NCBI GenBank assembly: GCA_038238915.1
Contig: JBBSFH010000010.1
Location: 1-64,000 of the forward strand
Length of the DNA: 64,000 nucleotides
Origin: JAVVHE01 sp038238915
GTDB taxonomy: Bacteria; Pseudomonadota; Alphaproteobacteria; Sphingomonadales; Sphingomonadaceae
Reading direction: 5' to 3'
This document shows, piece after piece, positions 24,891-33,668 of the stretch; within the stretch, counting starts at the first letter, position 1, and every line of letters begins with the position of its first letter. The translations under genes were made by a program, and so were the position numbers. The notes below the pieces were generated by a model. That model saw only the letters and a program-made list of their open reading frames with translations, made no database searches and had not been told where the DNA came from.

Positions 24891-26960
24891 ATGCGCCCCA
24901 CCATCCTCAACCCACTTTTCGCCGCAGTGAGCGGTTTGCCCGGTGTCGGTCCGGCAGTGGCGAAGACGCTTGCTCGCCTGAAGATCGAGCGCGTCGTCGA
25001 TCTGGCGTTCCACCTGCCCGTCATGTTCATCGAGCGCATCCCGCTCAAAGTGCTCGATCCGTGTTACGAGGGCCGCGCGGTGATCCTCACCATCACCGTC
25101 GACGAGATCGTGCCCGGCCAGGGCCGCTCCCCCACCCGCGTGCGCGTCCGCGACAACCACGATAACCCGTTCACACTCGTCTATTTCGGCGACGGCGGGG
25201 CGTACGCGCGCCGCCTGCTCCCCGAAGGCGCGCGGCGCGTGATCAGCGGGCGGCTGGAGCGTTATGGGGACCGGCTCCAGATCACGCACCCTGATTACGT
25301 CGTGATCGAAGCCGAAGCCGCCACCATCCCGCCACGCGAACCCGTCTACCCGCTGACCGAGGGGATGACGAACAAGCGGCTGGGCGGGCTTGCGGCGACC
25401 GCCATCAGCCGCGCTCCCGATCTGGTCGAATGGGCCGCGCCCGCGCAGGGGACATTCGGCGCGTGGCCCACTTGGAAAGACGCGCTCACACGCGCGCACG
25501 GCCTCGACGCGGTGGCGCGCACGCGGCTCGCCTATGACGAGCTGTTCGCGGGCCAGCTCGCGCTGCTTCTGGTACGCGCCTCGACCAAACGCCGCCCCAC
25601 CCGCGCGCTTCCCGGCACTGGCGCGCTCGTCGCCAAGATGCTCGCCGCATTGCCTTACCGCGCCACCGGCGCGCAGGCCCGCGCGATCGCCGAGATCGCA
25701 GCCGATATGGCCACCGCCGCACCGATGCTGCGCCTGCTCCAGGGCGATGTCGGCGCGGGCAAGACGCTGGTAGCCGCCGCCGCGATGCTGCGCGCGGTCG
25801 AAAGCGGCTCACAGGCGGCGTTGCTTGCGCCGACCGAACTGCTCGCGCGCCAGCATCATGCGACGCTCTCGGCCTTGATGGCGGACCTTCCCGTGCGCGT
25901 CGAAATCCTCACCGGGCGGGACAAGGGCGCGGGCCGCGACGCGCTGCTCGCCGATCTCGCGGCGGGCCACATCCACATTCTCATCGGTACCCACGCGATC
26001 TTCCAGGAGAGCGTGGCCTACGCCGATCTCGGCATGGTGGTGATCGACGAGCAGCACCGCTTCGGCGTCTCCGAACGCAAGGCGCTCACCGACAAGGCCC
26101 CGCCCGGCACCCGCCCCCACCTCCTCTCTATGACCGCCACCCCCATTCCGCGCACCCTCACGCTCACCGCCTACGGCGAGATGGACGTGAGTCGCCTCGA
26201 CGAAATGCCGCCGGGCCGCCAGCCGGTCGAAACGCGCGTCATCAATCTCGAACGGTTGGACGAGGTCTACGACGCGCTCGGCCGCCACATCGCGGCCGGC
26301 GGCCAGGCCTATTGGGTGTGCCCGCTGGTGGATGGCAGTGAGACGCAGGACGATGCCGCCGCCGAAACCCGCGCCGCCGAACTGCGCGGCCGCTTCGGTG
26401 CCGAGCGCGTCGCGCTCGTCCACGGCCGCCTGCGCCCCGGCCCCAAGGACGCCGCGATGGCGGCGTTCGCGGGCGGCGAAGCGGCGGTGCTGGTGGCGAC
26501 CACGGTGATCGAGGTGGGCGTCGATGTCCCTGCCGCGACGCTGATCGTGATCGAAGCCGCCGAACGCTTCGGCCTCGCGCAACTCCACCAGCTGCGCGGC
26601 CGCGTGGGGCGCGGCGGGGGCCGCAGCGTCTGCCTGCTGCTGCGCGGCGAACCCTTGTCCGAAACCGCGCGCCAGCGCCTCGCCTTTCTCAAATCGAGCA
26701 ACGACGGCTTCGCGCTCGCCGAAAAAGACCTGGAACTGCGCGGCGCGGGCGAACTGCTCGGCACCCGCCAGTCGGGCGACCCCGCCTTCCGCCTCGCCAC
26801 GCCCGAGCACGTCGCGGCGCTCGCCGAAGCCGCGCGCGCGGATGCAGCCGCGCTGGTGCGCGACGATCCCACGCTAGCCACCCCGCGTGGGCAGGCTGCG
26901 CGCGTCGCACTGTATCTCTTCGAGCGCGACGCGGCGGTGGCGCTGCTGCGATCGGGGTGA
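24891..26960 (+). CDS. recG: ATP-dependent DNA helicase RecG
   Basis: A 689-aa branched-DNA helicase acting on stalled forks and recombination intermediates. An N-terminal wedge/OB domain (with the SGLPGVGPAVAKTLARL start) is followed by helicase motifs: LLQGDVGAGKTLVAAAAM (Walker A, about residue 285), VVIDEQHRFGV (DEQH box, about 385), SMTATPIPRTLTL, and QLHQLRGRVGRGG (motif VI) near the end. Length is typical. Divergent from sdhE; converges on the sigma-factor gene. Confidence 0.95.
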   Translation: MRPTILNPLFAAVSGLPGVGPAVAKTLARLKIERVVDLAFHLPVMFIERIPLKVLDPCYEGRAVILTITVDEIVPGQGRSPTRVRVRDNHDNPFTLVYFGDGGAYARRLLPEGARRVISGRLERYGDRLQITHPDYVVIEAEAATIPPREPVYPLTEGMTNKRLGGLAATAISRAPDLVEWAAPAQGTFGAWPTWKDALTRAHGLDAVARTRLAYDELFAGQLALLLVRASTKRRPTRALPGTGALVAKMLAALPYRATGAQARAIAEIAADMATAAPMLRLLQGDVGAGKTLVAAAAMLRAVESGSQAALLAPTELLARQHHATLSALMADLPVRVEILTGRDKGAGRDALLADLAAGHIHILIGTHAIFQESVAYADLGMVVIDEQHRFGVSERKALTDKAPPGTRPHLLSMTATPIPRTLTLTAYGEMDVSRLDEMPPGRQPVETRVINLERLDEVYDALGRHIAAGGQAYWVCPLVDGSETQDDAAAETRAAELRGRFGAERVALVHGRLRPGPKDAAMAAFAGGEAAVLVATTVIEVGVDVPAATLIVIEAAERFGLAQLHQLRGRVGRGGGRSVCLLLRGEPLSETARQRLAFLKSSNDGFALAEKDLELRGAGELLGTRQSGDPAFRLATPEHVAALAEAARADAAALVRDDPTLATPRGQAARVALYLFERDAAVALLRSG

Positions 26961-26983
26961 GTGCCGGTGCACGCCGCCGTTGG

Positions 26984-27694
26984 CTACCCCCACACCGGCC
27001 CCAGCTTCGCGCGCAACCGGTCCAGCGCCTGCTTCTTGATCTGGCAGACACGCGCCGCGCCCACCTCCAGCGTGTGCCCGATTTCGTCGAGCGTTAGCTC
27101 CTCGATGAAATACAGCTGCAGCACCAGCGCCTCGCGTCTGGGCAGCCGCGCGATCGCGCCCGCCAAGGCGTCTCGCAGCCCCTCATGTTCGAGCAGCGCG
27201 AGCGCATTGGGCTCCTCGGACGCGAACGCGCGCGATCGGTCCGAATATACCGCGTCCAGCGGCTCCAGGTACACCGGCTGCGCGGCATCGAGCGCGCTGC
27301 GATAATCCGCCGCCGAAAGCCCCAGTTCCCCCGCCACCTCGCCCGAAGACGGCGCACGGCCGAGCTTGCCCTCCAGCGCCGCCTCGGTTTCCTTCAGCTT
27401 CTTGCGCCGCCGCATCGCGCCGCGGTTGATCGTGGCGCTCGATCGTAGCACGTCGATCATCGCGCCGCGGACGCGCAACGTGGCATAGGTGGCAAAGCTC
27501 GCCTCACCGCGCTGAATGAAGGCCCGAGCCGCCTGAACGAGCGCGAGCATCCCCGTCTGCACCAGCTCCTCCAGATCGATCGAGGCACCCGCGGATCGGT
27601 GCACCTTGCGAGCGATGCGGCGTACCAGCGCGTGATGGCCGGCGATCAGGACGTCGGGATGGGTCTGGTCGGCCAGGGCAATGGCAGGGGTCAT
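26984..27694 (-). CDS. FliA-type sigma factor (sigma-70 family, group 3)
   Basis: About 236 aa from the ATG at 27694 (GGAG 9 nt upstream); the longer frame begins at 27739. Region 2 reads LIAGHHALVRRIARKVHRS, DLEELVQTGMLALVQAARAF and ASFATYATLRVRGAMIDVLR. Region 3 has GRAPSSGEVAGELGL. Region 4 has LPRREALVLQLYFIEELTLD and EIGHTLEVGAARVCQIKKQA. Close to FliA (sigma-28), which drives late flagellar genes, but no flagellar gene is nearby, so the regulon is not shown. Divergent from the hemerythrin gene. Confidence 0.8.
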   Translation of the reverse strand: MTPAIALADQTHPDVLIAGHHALVRRIARKVHRSAGASIDLEELVQTGMLALVQAARAFIQRGEASFATYATLRVRGAMIDVLRSSATINRGAMRRRKKLKETEAALEGKLGRAPSSGEVAGELGLSAADYRSALDAAQPVYLEPLDAVYSDRSRAFASEEPNALALLEHEGLRDALAGAIARLPRREALVLQLYFIEELTLDEIGHTLEVGAARVCQIKKQALDRLRAKLGPVWG

Positions 27695-28012
27695 CGGGGG
27701 CACTCCGGGGGCAGCTCGCCGCCGAAACCCCGGCAGCACGTCAACGCGCCGTCGCGCCCGTCACCGCCCCGGCACTTGGTGGCCACGAGGCAGGCAAGGA
27801 TGGCGCGCGGGCGTCGCGGCTGCCGGGATCGGCAGACCCGCGCTGCAAGCCGCGCGCCGAAAGCGTTAAACCCATTACCGAAGCCGGCTCCGTGATTCGC
27901 CTTGTTCGATTTTCATGCGCCCGGTACGCGCGGCTATCTCGTCGGTCCGGAACCCCCGTCCGCCAGACTCTGTTTAGCCTTCGCATTTCCCCCATCGCTG
28001 GAGACCGATCCC
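27695..28012. other. 318-nt divergent spacer between the sigma-factor and hemerythrin genes
   Basis: Apart from the candidate EcfG promoter on the plus strand (listed separately) and the sigma-factor start region, I see no gene. The stretch is Arg/Pro/Ala-coding in several frames with no coding signal. Confidence 0.5.
27949..27974 (+). promoter_or_regulatory. Candidate sigma-EcfG (general stress response) promoter
   Basis: GGAAC at 27949-27953, then exactly 17 nt, then TGTT at 27971-27974. Alphaproteobacterial EcfG promoters follow GGAAC-N16/17-CGTT, so this is a three-of-four match in the -10 with a perfect -35. It lies 38 nt upstream of the hemerythrin ATG, a plausible leader length. The match is by eye and not scored. 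Confidence 0.5.
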
Positions 28013-28486
28013 ATGGCCACGCCACAATCAACCCCGCGCGCGATCACGCTCATTTCCGAGGAACACCGCGCGATCAATGCGCTGTTCGACGAGTTCAAGG
28101 GCGCGAACGAGGATCGTCGCCGCGAGATCGTCGACGAGGCGATCCTGCGGCTCGATATCCACGCGCAGCTCAAGGACGAAATCCTGTATCCCGCGCTGGA
28201 AGAGGCGATGGGCGAGGATGCGCTCGCCGAACAGATTGGTCGTCACGAGGATGTGGAGGAAGCGCTCGACGATTTCGTCGACGCGGACGAAGAGGGACCG
28301 GACGATGAGGCCTTCGCCGAACTTGGCCAGAAGATGCGCGAGCATTTTGCAGAAGAGGAAAAGGCTTTGGCCGAGTTGACCAGGGATGCCGACCTCGATC
28401 TCGATGCGATCGGCACCGAAATGGAAGCGCGACGCGAGGAACTTCGCGCCGAACTCGCCGACAGCGGTGAGATGGAAGAGGACTGA
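28013..28486 (+). CDS. Hemerythrin-like iron-binding domain protein
   Basis: A 157-aa soluble protein. The hemerythrin HHE pattern is visible: SEEHRAINALFDEF with the first His-Glu set, DIHAQLKDEILYPALEEA with H-x-x-x-E, GRHEDVEEALDDFV, and REHFAEEEKALAEL. These are the ligands of a diiron site. It probably senses or handles oxygen, NO or iron, and the tail is strongly acidic. ATG at 28013 preceded by GGAG at 28000-28003 was chosen over the frame's earlier start at 27902. A likely EcfG promoter lies upstream. Confidence 0.8.
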   Translation: MATPQSTPRAITLISEEHRAINALFDEFKGANEDRRREIVDEAILRLDIHAQLKDEILYPALEEAMGEDALAEQIGRHEDVEEALDDFVDADEEGPDDEAFAELGQKMREHFAEEEKALAELTRDADLDLDAIGTEMEARREELRAELADSGEMEED

Positions 28487-28495
28487 TCAAGACGA

Positions 28496-28522
28496 TGCCG
28501 CCTCCGCCTGGTGGGGGCGGTG
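28496..28522. terminator. Candidate bidirectional terminator between convergent genes
   Basis: An imperfect stem, CCGCCTCC (28498-28505) with GGGGGCGG (28513-28520), 7 of 8 paired, loop 7 nt. It lies in the 37-nt gap between the hemerythrin and porin stop codons. No T-run. Confidence 0.4.
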
Positions 28523-28523
28523 C

Positions 28524-29897
28524 TTAGAAGTTGAAGGTCAGATCGAGATAACCGTAGCGCGTGTCGCCGTCGGCGGCCGCGTTGGGGGCGTGGGAAAGGA
28601 CGCCGTCCTTGACCAGCCACGCGAAGCCCCCATCGAAGCGCGCGATCTTGGGGATCAGCCAGTAACGAGCGCGCGCCTCGATCTGATTACCCGCATAAAG
28701 GCCCGAACGGCCCGTCCGGTCACGCACGCCGGTGCTCGCAAAACTGTCGGTGCGGTTTTCCAGCCATAACGGCCGCCACGCGACGAAGCCGTCCCAGCGC
28801 TTGTCCGGCGTCACCTCGATTCGCAGCGCGGGCGAACTGAGGTTGGCGCGCTGGATCGCGCCGTACAGGCTGGTCGGCCCATATTCGCCGCGGCGTGCGC
28901 CGAACAGCGTATCGAAGCGCGAGTAGCGGCTGGCGTTGGTGCCATTGCCGCTGGCGCGATCATATTGCAGCGCGATGCGCGGCGACCAGGTCGCGTTAAA
29001 CGTCCGCCCGATTTCGGCGTGATAGAACCAGGCCTCGGTATTCAGATCGCGCGTATCAGTAATGTTGGTGCTCAGGCGCGATTTGCCCGTCTGGTAGATG
29101 CCTTCGAAATCCCAATCGAACGCCGCCGCCCTGGGCGCGCGCGCGAGGCGGATGCCGGGCGTGAACAGGCGGCGGTTGCGCGTCTGGTGATACGGCGTAT
29201 CGCGCTCGTCGAGCTGATAGCCATGGATTTCGAGCGTCCCTCCCGCCAACACATTCGCCTTGGTGAACGAACCGCCATAGAATTGCAGCGCGAAACTCTC
29301 GCGGTCCCACTCCACCGGATTTTGCTGTATACGCGCAGGCTCGTCGGGAAGACGTCGCTGGGGCAGGGTGTAGAACAGCAGCAGCCTGTCCTTCGCCGCA
29401 TCCTGCCAGTCGACCCGCGCACCCGTGAAGGCGTTGATCGTATTGCGGAACTGGTTGCGCGCAATCAGGCGTCGCGAGCCATCATCGAAGGTGAAGCGGC
29501 CGAGCGTCAGCGACCCGCGATTGGCCGCCCCGCGCCCGAAATCGAAGCCGATATAGGCCTGTCCAAGCTCGAACGCGTTGATCTCGGTAGTCCCAACAGA
29601 CGAACGCGTCTTTTCAAAATAGCCGCGACTATCGAACAGCTCCGCGCCGAAGCGGACCGGCCCTGCGCTGTATTCGGCGAATACTGTGGTGCGCAACGAC
29701 AGGAACGTGTCGCTGTGCGCGATCGGAGATGGGCGGAACTGATTGTCGATGCCCTCGCCGCGAATCCGGAACGTCCCTCTGATCCTCCAGTTTTCGGGCG
29801 ACCCCAGCGCGGTATGAAGCGCGCTCTCGGGAACGGACTGTGCCTGTGCGGATGCCACGACCATCCAGGCGATCGCGGCGGCAATCATCCATCGCAT
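28524..29897 (-). CDS. Alginate-export-family outer-membrane beta-barrel
   Basis: About 457 aa from the Met at 29897, starting MRWMIAAAIAWMVVASAQAQ, a clean signal peptide. The mature part alternates charged and aromatic short strands through its whole length and ends in F (DLTFNF), typical of outer-membrane barrels. The pattern (NWRIRGTFRIRGEGIDNQF, FGAELFDSRGYFE, YIGFDFGRG) is that of the Alginate_exp family. In known cases this family exports alginate, but many members in alphaproteobacteria are uncharacterised porins. No alginate biosynthesis genes are near. The ModE-like regulator 127 nt upstream on the same strand suggests a link to oxyanions. Confidence 0.75.
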   Translation of the reverse strand: MRWMIAAAIAWMVVASAQAQSVPESALHTALGSPENWRIRGTFRIRGEGIDNQFRPSPIAHSDTFLSLRTTVFAEYSAGPVRFGAELFDSRGYFEKTRSSVGTTEINAFELGQAYIGFDFGRGAANRGSLTLGRFTFDDGSRRLIARNQFRNTINAFTGARVDWQDAAKDRLLLFYTLPQRRLPDEPARIQQNPVEWDRESFALQFYGGSFTKANVLAGGTLEIHGYQLDERDTPYHQTRNRRLFTPGIRLARAPRAAAFDWDFEGIYQTGKSRLSTNITDTRDLNTEAWFYHAEIGRTFNATWSPRIALQYDRASGNGTNASRYSRFDTLFGARRGEYGPTSLYGAIQRANLSSPALRIEVTPDKRWDGFVAWRPLWLENRTDSFASTGVRDRTGRSGLYAGNQIEARARYWLIPKIARFDGGFAWLVKDGVLSHAPNAAADGDTRYGYLDLTFNF

Positions 29898-29949
29898 CTG
29901 CGTCTCCGACAGCGTTGCGCAACCGCAACGCGCGCGATGTGGCCGATCC

Positions 29950-29985
29950 CCGCGCACCTGTATACAGACAAATATAGTTCACGCG
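29950..29985 (-). promoter_or_regulatory. Possible ModE-type operator upstream of the porin gene
   Basis: Between the regulator and the porin is a short AT-rich island, the only one in the gap. It contains the 10-bp palindrome CTGTATACAG (29958-29967) followed by AAATATAG. On the minus strand it reads CTATATTTGTCTGTATACAG. The arms roughly follow the CTATATA/TATATAG theme of ModE boxes, with mismatches. Weak evidence. Confidence 0.3.
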
Positions 29986-30024
29986 GCAAGCGGGATCGAA
30001 ACCGCGCAACTTGGCGCCGGGCCA

Positions 30025-30426
30025 TCAGTTGGTCGGGATTTCCGGTGGCGGTGCATTGCTGCGCGCCGGGATCGGCTCGACGCGCAGGAGCGATTCAATC
30101 TCCGCGAGGGCTGGCCCATCGGCGACGCGTGCCAACTCGCCTTCGAGCGCCATGTACGCGGCGAGCGCGCGCTGGCCCGCCTCGCTCAGCCGTGCGCCGC
30201 GCGGCGCGCCGGTGGCAGCGGTATCGACCAGCCGCTCGGTGAAGCATCGGTTCATGCTGTCGACCAGTAGCCAGGCACGGCGATAGCTCATCCCGAGCGC
30301 GCGCCCCGCCGCCGAGATCGACCCTTCGGCGGCGATCGCGGCGAGCAGTTCGGCGCGCCCCGGGCCCATCGCGCGCTCCGCCCCTGCGAAAAGCTGTGCC
30401 TTGATCCTGAGCGCGCGGACCTGCAT
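30025..30426 (-). CDS. ModE-like winged-helix regulator, DNA-binding domain only
   Basis: A 133-aa protein. The N-terminal ~100 residues match the ModE winged helix, including AAIAAEGSISAAGRALGMSY, RRAWLLVDSMNRCF and the wing GARLSEAGQRALAAY. Full-length ModE (about 260 aa) also has molybdate-binding TOBE/Mop domains, which are absent here. Short forms occur in proteobacteria and may rely on other signals. No modABC genes are in view. It lies just upstream of the porin gene on the same strand and diverges from the M28 peptidase gene. Confidence 0.75.
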   Translation of the reverse strand: MQVRALRIKAQLFAGAERAMGPGRAELLAAIAAEGSISAAGRALGMSYRRAWLLVDSMNRCFTERLVDTAATGAPRGARLSEAGQRALAAYMALEGELARVADGPALAEIESLLRVEPIPARSNAPPPEIPTN

Positions 30427-30547
30427 CGAACCGATGTCTCCACCAACCGTCCGCGTTCCTACCGCGTCCGCCGCCGCGAACGCGAGACATCCTTGACCCG
30501 CACCGCGCGTGGCCTAGGCTCGGGCTTTGCCGAACGAGGGGTATCCA

Positions 30548-32785
30548 ATGACCAATCCGCGCCGCGTCTATCTGCTGGCGCTCGCCGCCTGTTGCGCGCT
30601 TCCCTCGATTGCGATCGGGTCGCCGCGCGCGTCGCTCGAGGCGCGCTTCGATGCCGCGATCGATCCTGCCGAGATGGGCGGCTGGATGAAGACGATGGCG
30701 TCCGAACCCAACCACGTCGGCAGCCCCCACGATAAGGCCAATGCCGAGTTCATGGCGGCCAAGTTCCGCGAATGGGGCTGGGACGCGAAGCTCGAAACCT
30801 TCGAGGTGCTGTACCCCACGCCGATCAGCGAAACGCTGGAGATGGTCGGGCCGACCCCGTTCAAGGCCACGCTCCAGGAATCCGCGATCCCCGAGGATGC
30901 AACCTCGGGCAACACCGCAAACGCGCTTCCCGCGTGGGTGGCCTTCGCGGGCGACGGCGATGTCACCGCTGATCTCGTCTTCGTGAATTACGGCATGCCC
31001 GATGATTACAAGGCGCTCGACCGCATGGGGATTTCGGTCAAGGGCCGGATCGTCATCGCGCGTTACGGCGGCGGCTGGCGCGGCCTCAAACCCAAGCTCG
31101 CGCAGGAACATGGCGCGATCGGCTGCATCATCTATTCCGATCCCGCCGACGATGGCTACGGCCAGGACGATATCTACCCGAAAGGCCCCGCACGCCCGCC
31201 GCAGGCATTCCAGCGCGGCTCGGTCGCGGACATGACGACCTATCCCGGTGATCCGCTGACGCCCGGCATCGGTGCGACGCACGATGCCAAGCGCTTACGG
31301 CGCGAGGATGCGGCCACCATCCTTAAAATCCCCGTGCTGCCGATCAGCTACGGCGACGCGCAGCATTTCCTCGCCGCGCTGGGTGGCCCGGTTGCGCCCA
31401 GCGAGTTCCGCGGCGCGCTGCCCATCGCCTACCATATCGGCCCCGGCCCCGCGCAGGTGCATCTGGCCACCAAAGCAGACTGGAGCCTGAAGACGATCTA
31501 CGATGTCGTCGCCACGATGAAGGGCAGCGAATTTCCCGATCAGTGGGTGATGCGAGGCAATCACCACGATGGCTGGGTGTTCGGCGCGACCGATCCGCTC
31601 TCGGGCAACATCGCGCTGATGGCGGAAGCAAAGGCGATCGGCGCGCTGGCCAAGAGCGGCTGGCGGCCCAAGCGCACGATCGTCTACCTCGGCTGGGACG
31701 CCGAAGAGCCGATGCTGCTCGGCTCGACCGAATGGGCCGAGGAGCATGGCCCCGAATTGCAGCGCAAGGCGGTTGCCTACATCAACACCGATGGCAATTC
31801 GCGCGGCTTTCTGGCTGCGGGCGGAAGCCACAGCTATCAGCACCTGGTCAACCAGGTCGCCGCCGACGTGACCGATCCGCAGACCAGAGTAAGCGTCGGC
31901 GAGCGGTTGCGCGCGAAGATTGCGGTGGATGCGGCGCAGGGCAAGGGCAGCAAGGCTGAGAAGGACGAGGCGAAGGATGTCGGCGCGGGGCAGGATTTCC
32001 GCATCGCCGCACTCGGTTCAGGATCGGACTTCTCCGCCTACCTCCAGCATCTGGGGCTGCCGACGCTCGATATCAGCTATGGCGGCGAGGGCGAATCGGG
32101 CGGCGTCTACCATTCGGTCTACGATAGCTACGATCACCACCGCCGCTTCGTCGATCCGGGCTTCGCCTATGACGCGACGCTGGCGAAGACGGTTGGTCGG
32201 CTCGTGCTGCGCATCGCGGACGCGCAGGCTCCGCTGCAACGCTACGGCGATTTCGCCGATACGATCGCGCGCTACCGCGACGAGGTGAAGGAGCTCGCCG
32301 AGAGCGAACGCGATGCCTATGCCGCGCAAAGCAAGCTGCGCGCGAACGGCTACCGGCTGGCGGACGACCCGCTGCATTCACTCAAGGCCCCTGCCGACGA
32401 AGGGCCGGTGCCGTTCATCGAGTTCGCCGCGCTCGACAATGCGGTCGCGCATCTCAAGCGCAGTGCTGCGGCGTTCGATACGGCGCTGGCGGCGCGGAAA
32501 GCCACACTATCAGCGGCGAAGGCGGCGGAGCTGGGCGCATCGCTGCAGACGATCGAACAGACTATGCTGTTCGAGGGCGGGTTGCCTCGCCGCCCCTGGT
32601 ACAAGAACCTCGTCTACGCTCCGGGCCGCTTTACCGGCTATGGCGCGAAGACGCTGCCGGGCGTGCGTGAGGCGATCGAGGAGCGGCGCTGGGCGGATGC
32701 GAACCGATATTCGGGGATGACCGGTGCTGCGCTCGAGGCGTATGCAACGCGGCTGGACCAGGCGCTGGCGGTGCTGGCGCGGTAG
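30548..32785 (+). CDS. M28-family metallopeptidase, glutamate-carboxypeptidase-II-like
   Basis: A 745-aa exported protein with an N-terminal signal peptide, a PA-like insert (FVNYGMPDDYKALDRMGISV), the M28 zinc core and a C-terminal transferrin-receptor-like dimerisation domain. Zinc ligands are visible: His in MRGNHHDGWVFGATDPLSGN with the Asp, the Glu pair in YLGWDAEEPMLLGSTEWAEE, Asp in AYINTDGNSRG, and the later His in YHSVYDSYDHHRRFVDP. It probably releases amino acids from peptides or folate-like substrates in the periplasm. ATG at 30548 has CGAGGGG upstream. Confidence 0.85.
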   Translation: MTNPRRVYLLALAACCALPSIAIGSPRASLEARFDAAIDPAEMGGWMKTMASEPNHVGSPHDKANAEFMAAKFREWGWDAKLETFEVLYPTPISETLEMVGPTPFKATLQESAIPEDATSGNTANALPAWVAFAGDGDVTADLVFVNYGMPDDYKALDRMGISVKGRIVIARYGGGWRGLKPKLAQEHGAIGCIIYSDPADDGYGQDDIYPKGPARPPQAFQRGSVADMTTYPGDPLTPGIGATHDAKRLRREDAATILKIPVLPISYGDAQHFLAALGGPVAPSEFRGALPIAYHIGPGPAQVHLATKADWSLKTIYDVVATMKGSEFPDQWVMRGNHHDGWVFGATDPLSGNIALMAEAKAIGALAKSGWRPKRTIVYLGWDAEEPMLLGSTEWAEEHGPELQRKAVAYINTDGNSRGFLAAGGSHSYQHLVNQVAADVTDPQTRVSVGERLRAKIAVDAAQGKGSKAEKDEAKDVGAGQDFRIAALGSGSDFSAYLQHLGLPTLDISYGGEGESGGVYHSVYDSYDHHRRFVDPGFAYDATLAKTVGRLVLRIADAQAPLQRYGDFADTIARYRDEVKELAESERDAYAAQSKLRANGYRLADDPLHSLKAPADEGPVPFIEFAALDNAVAHLKRSAAAFDTALAARKATLSAAKAAELGASLQTIEQTMLFEGGLPRRPWYKNLVYAPGRFTGYGAKTLPGVREAIEERRWADANRYSGMTGAALEAYATRLDQALAVLAR

Positions 32786-32802
32786 CGGCCGGGGCACCCC
32801 GA

Positions 32803-32842
32803 TTGACACCCGCCCCCATTCCGCCGAAATCGTTTACGACAA
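32803..32842 (+). promoter_or_regulatory. Probable tRNA-Cys promoter region
   Basis: A perfect -35 box TTGACA lies at 32803-32808, 35 nt upstream of the tRNA. Seventeen nt later the sequence is GAAATC, a poor -10, with no better hexamer at 16-18 nt. Placement fits a promoter for tRNA-Cys, perhaps reading on into chvI. Confidence 0.4.
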
Positions 32843-32916
32843 GGCCCGATGGCGGAGTGGTTACGCAGCGGACTGCAAATCCGTGCACGCCGGTTCGATT
32901 CCGGCTCGGGCCTCCA
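32843..32916 (+). tRNA. tRNA-Cys (anticodon GCA)
   Basis: A 74-nt tRNA that folds cleanly. The acceptor stem is GGCCCGA (32843-32849) with TCGGGCC (32906-32912), the discriminator is T, and CCA is encoded in the DNA (32914-32916). The anticodon loop contains CTGCAAA with GCA as the anticodon. The T arm is CCGGTTCGATTCCGG. It lies between the M28 peptidase gene and chvI, 50 nt upstream of the latter's start. Confidence 0.95.
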
Positions 32917-32966
32917 GTCGCGGTGGCGGCGTGCGCCTGTCCGCCGCGCCAACCCCGGTTTGAGCC

Positions 32967-33668
32967 TTGATCCCCAACATCGCGCTGGTCGATGACGACC
33001 GCAACATCCTCGCCTCGGTCACCATCGCGCTCGAATGCGAGGGGTTCGCGGTGCGCGCCTACCCCGACAGCGTCGAAGCGCTCGCCGCACTCACCGCCGT
33101 CCCGCCCGATCTCGCGGTGCTCGATATCAAGATGCCGCGCCTCGATGGCATCGCGCTGATGGCCCGGCTGCGCGCCCAGCACCCCGTCCCCGTCATCTTC
33201 CTCACCTCCAAGGACGAGGAGGCGGACGAGGCCGCCGGGCTCGCGGCGGGTGCGGACGATTATATCGTCAAGCCGTTCAGTCAACGCCTGCTGATCGCGC
33301 GCATCCGTGCCGTGCTGAGGCGCGCCTCGGCGCGGCGTGGCGAGGCGCAGGAGGAACCCGCGCTTCCGCCCACGCTGCGCGGCAAGCTCGCGATCGATCC
33401 CGCGCGCCACCGCGTCGCGTGGGACGGGCACGATATCGCGCTCACCGTCACCGAATTCCTGATCCTCGAAACGCTCGCCACCCGCTCCGGACTCGTCAAA
33501 TCGCGCGATCAACTGATGGACGCTGCGTATAAAGACGATGTCTATGTAGACGATCGCACGATCGACAGTCACATCAAGCGGCTGCGCAAGAAATTCCGCG
33601 TGGTGGACCCCTCCTTCAAGGCGATCGATACATTGTATGGCGTCGGCTACCGCTTCAACGCCGAGTGA
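32967..33668 (+). CDS. chvI: Response regulator ChvI (two-component system)
   Basis: A 233-aa OmpR-family regulator. The receiver domain has IALVDDDRNI (acidic pair), phospho-Asp in LAVLDIKMPRLDG, the switch Thr in VIFLTSKDEEAD and Lys in DDYIVKPFSQRLL. The DNA-binding domain ends with VDDRTIDSHIKRLRKKFRVV and YGVGYRF. In alphaproteobacteria ChvI answers to acid and envelope stress through ChvG. TTG start at 32967. This is the first gene of a run of seven overlapping genes ending at 37942. Confidence 0.9.
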   Translation: MIPNIALVDDDRNILASVTIALECEGFAVRAYPDSVEALAALTAVPPDLAVLDIKMPRLDGIALMARLRAQHPVPVIFLTSKDEEADEAAGLAAGADDYIVKPFSQRLLIARIRAVLRRASARRGEAQEEPALPPTLRGKLAIDPARHRVAWDGHDIALTVTEFLILETLATRSGLVKSRDQLMDAAYKDDVYVDDRTIDSHIKRLRKKFRVVDPSFKAIDTLYGVGYRFNAE

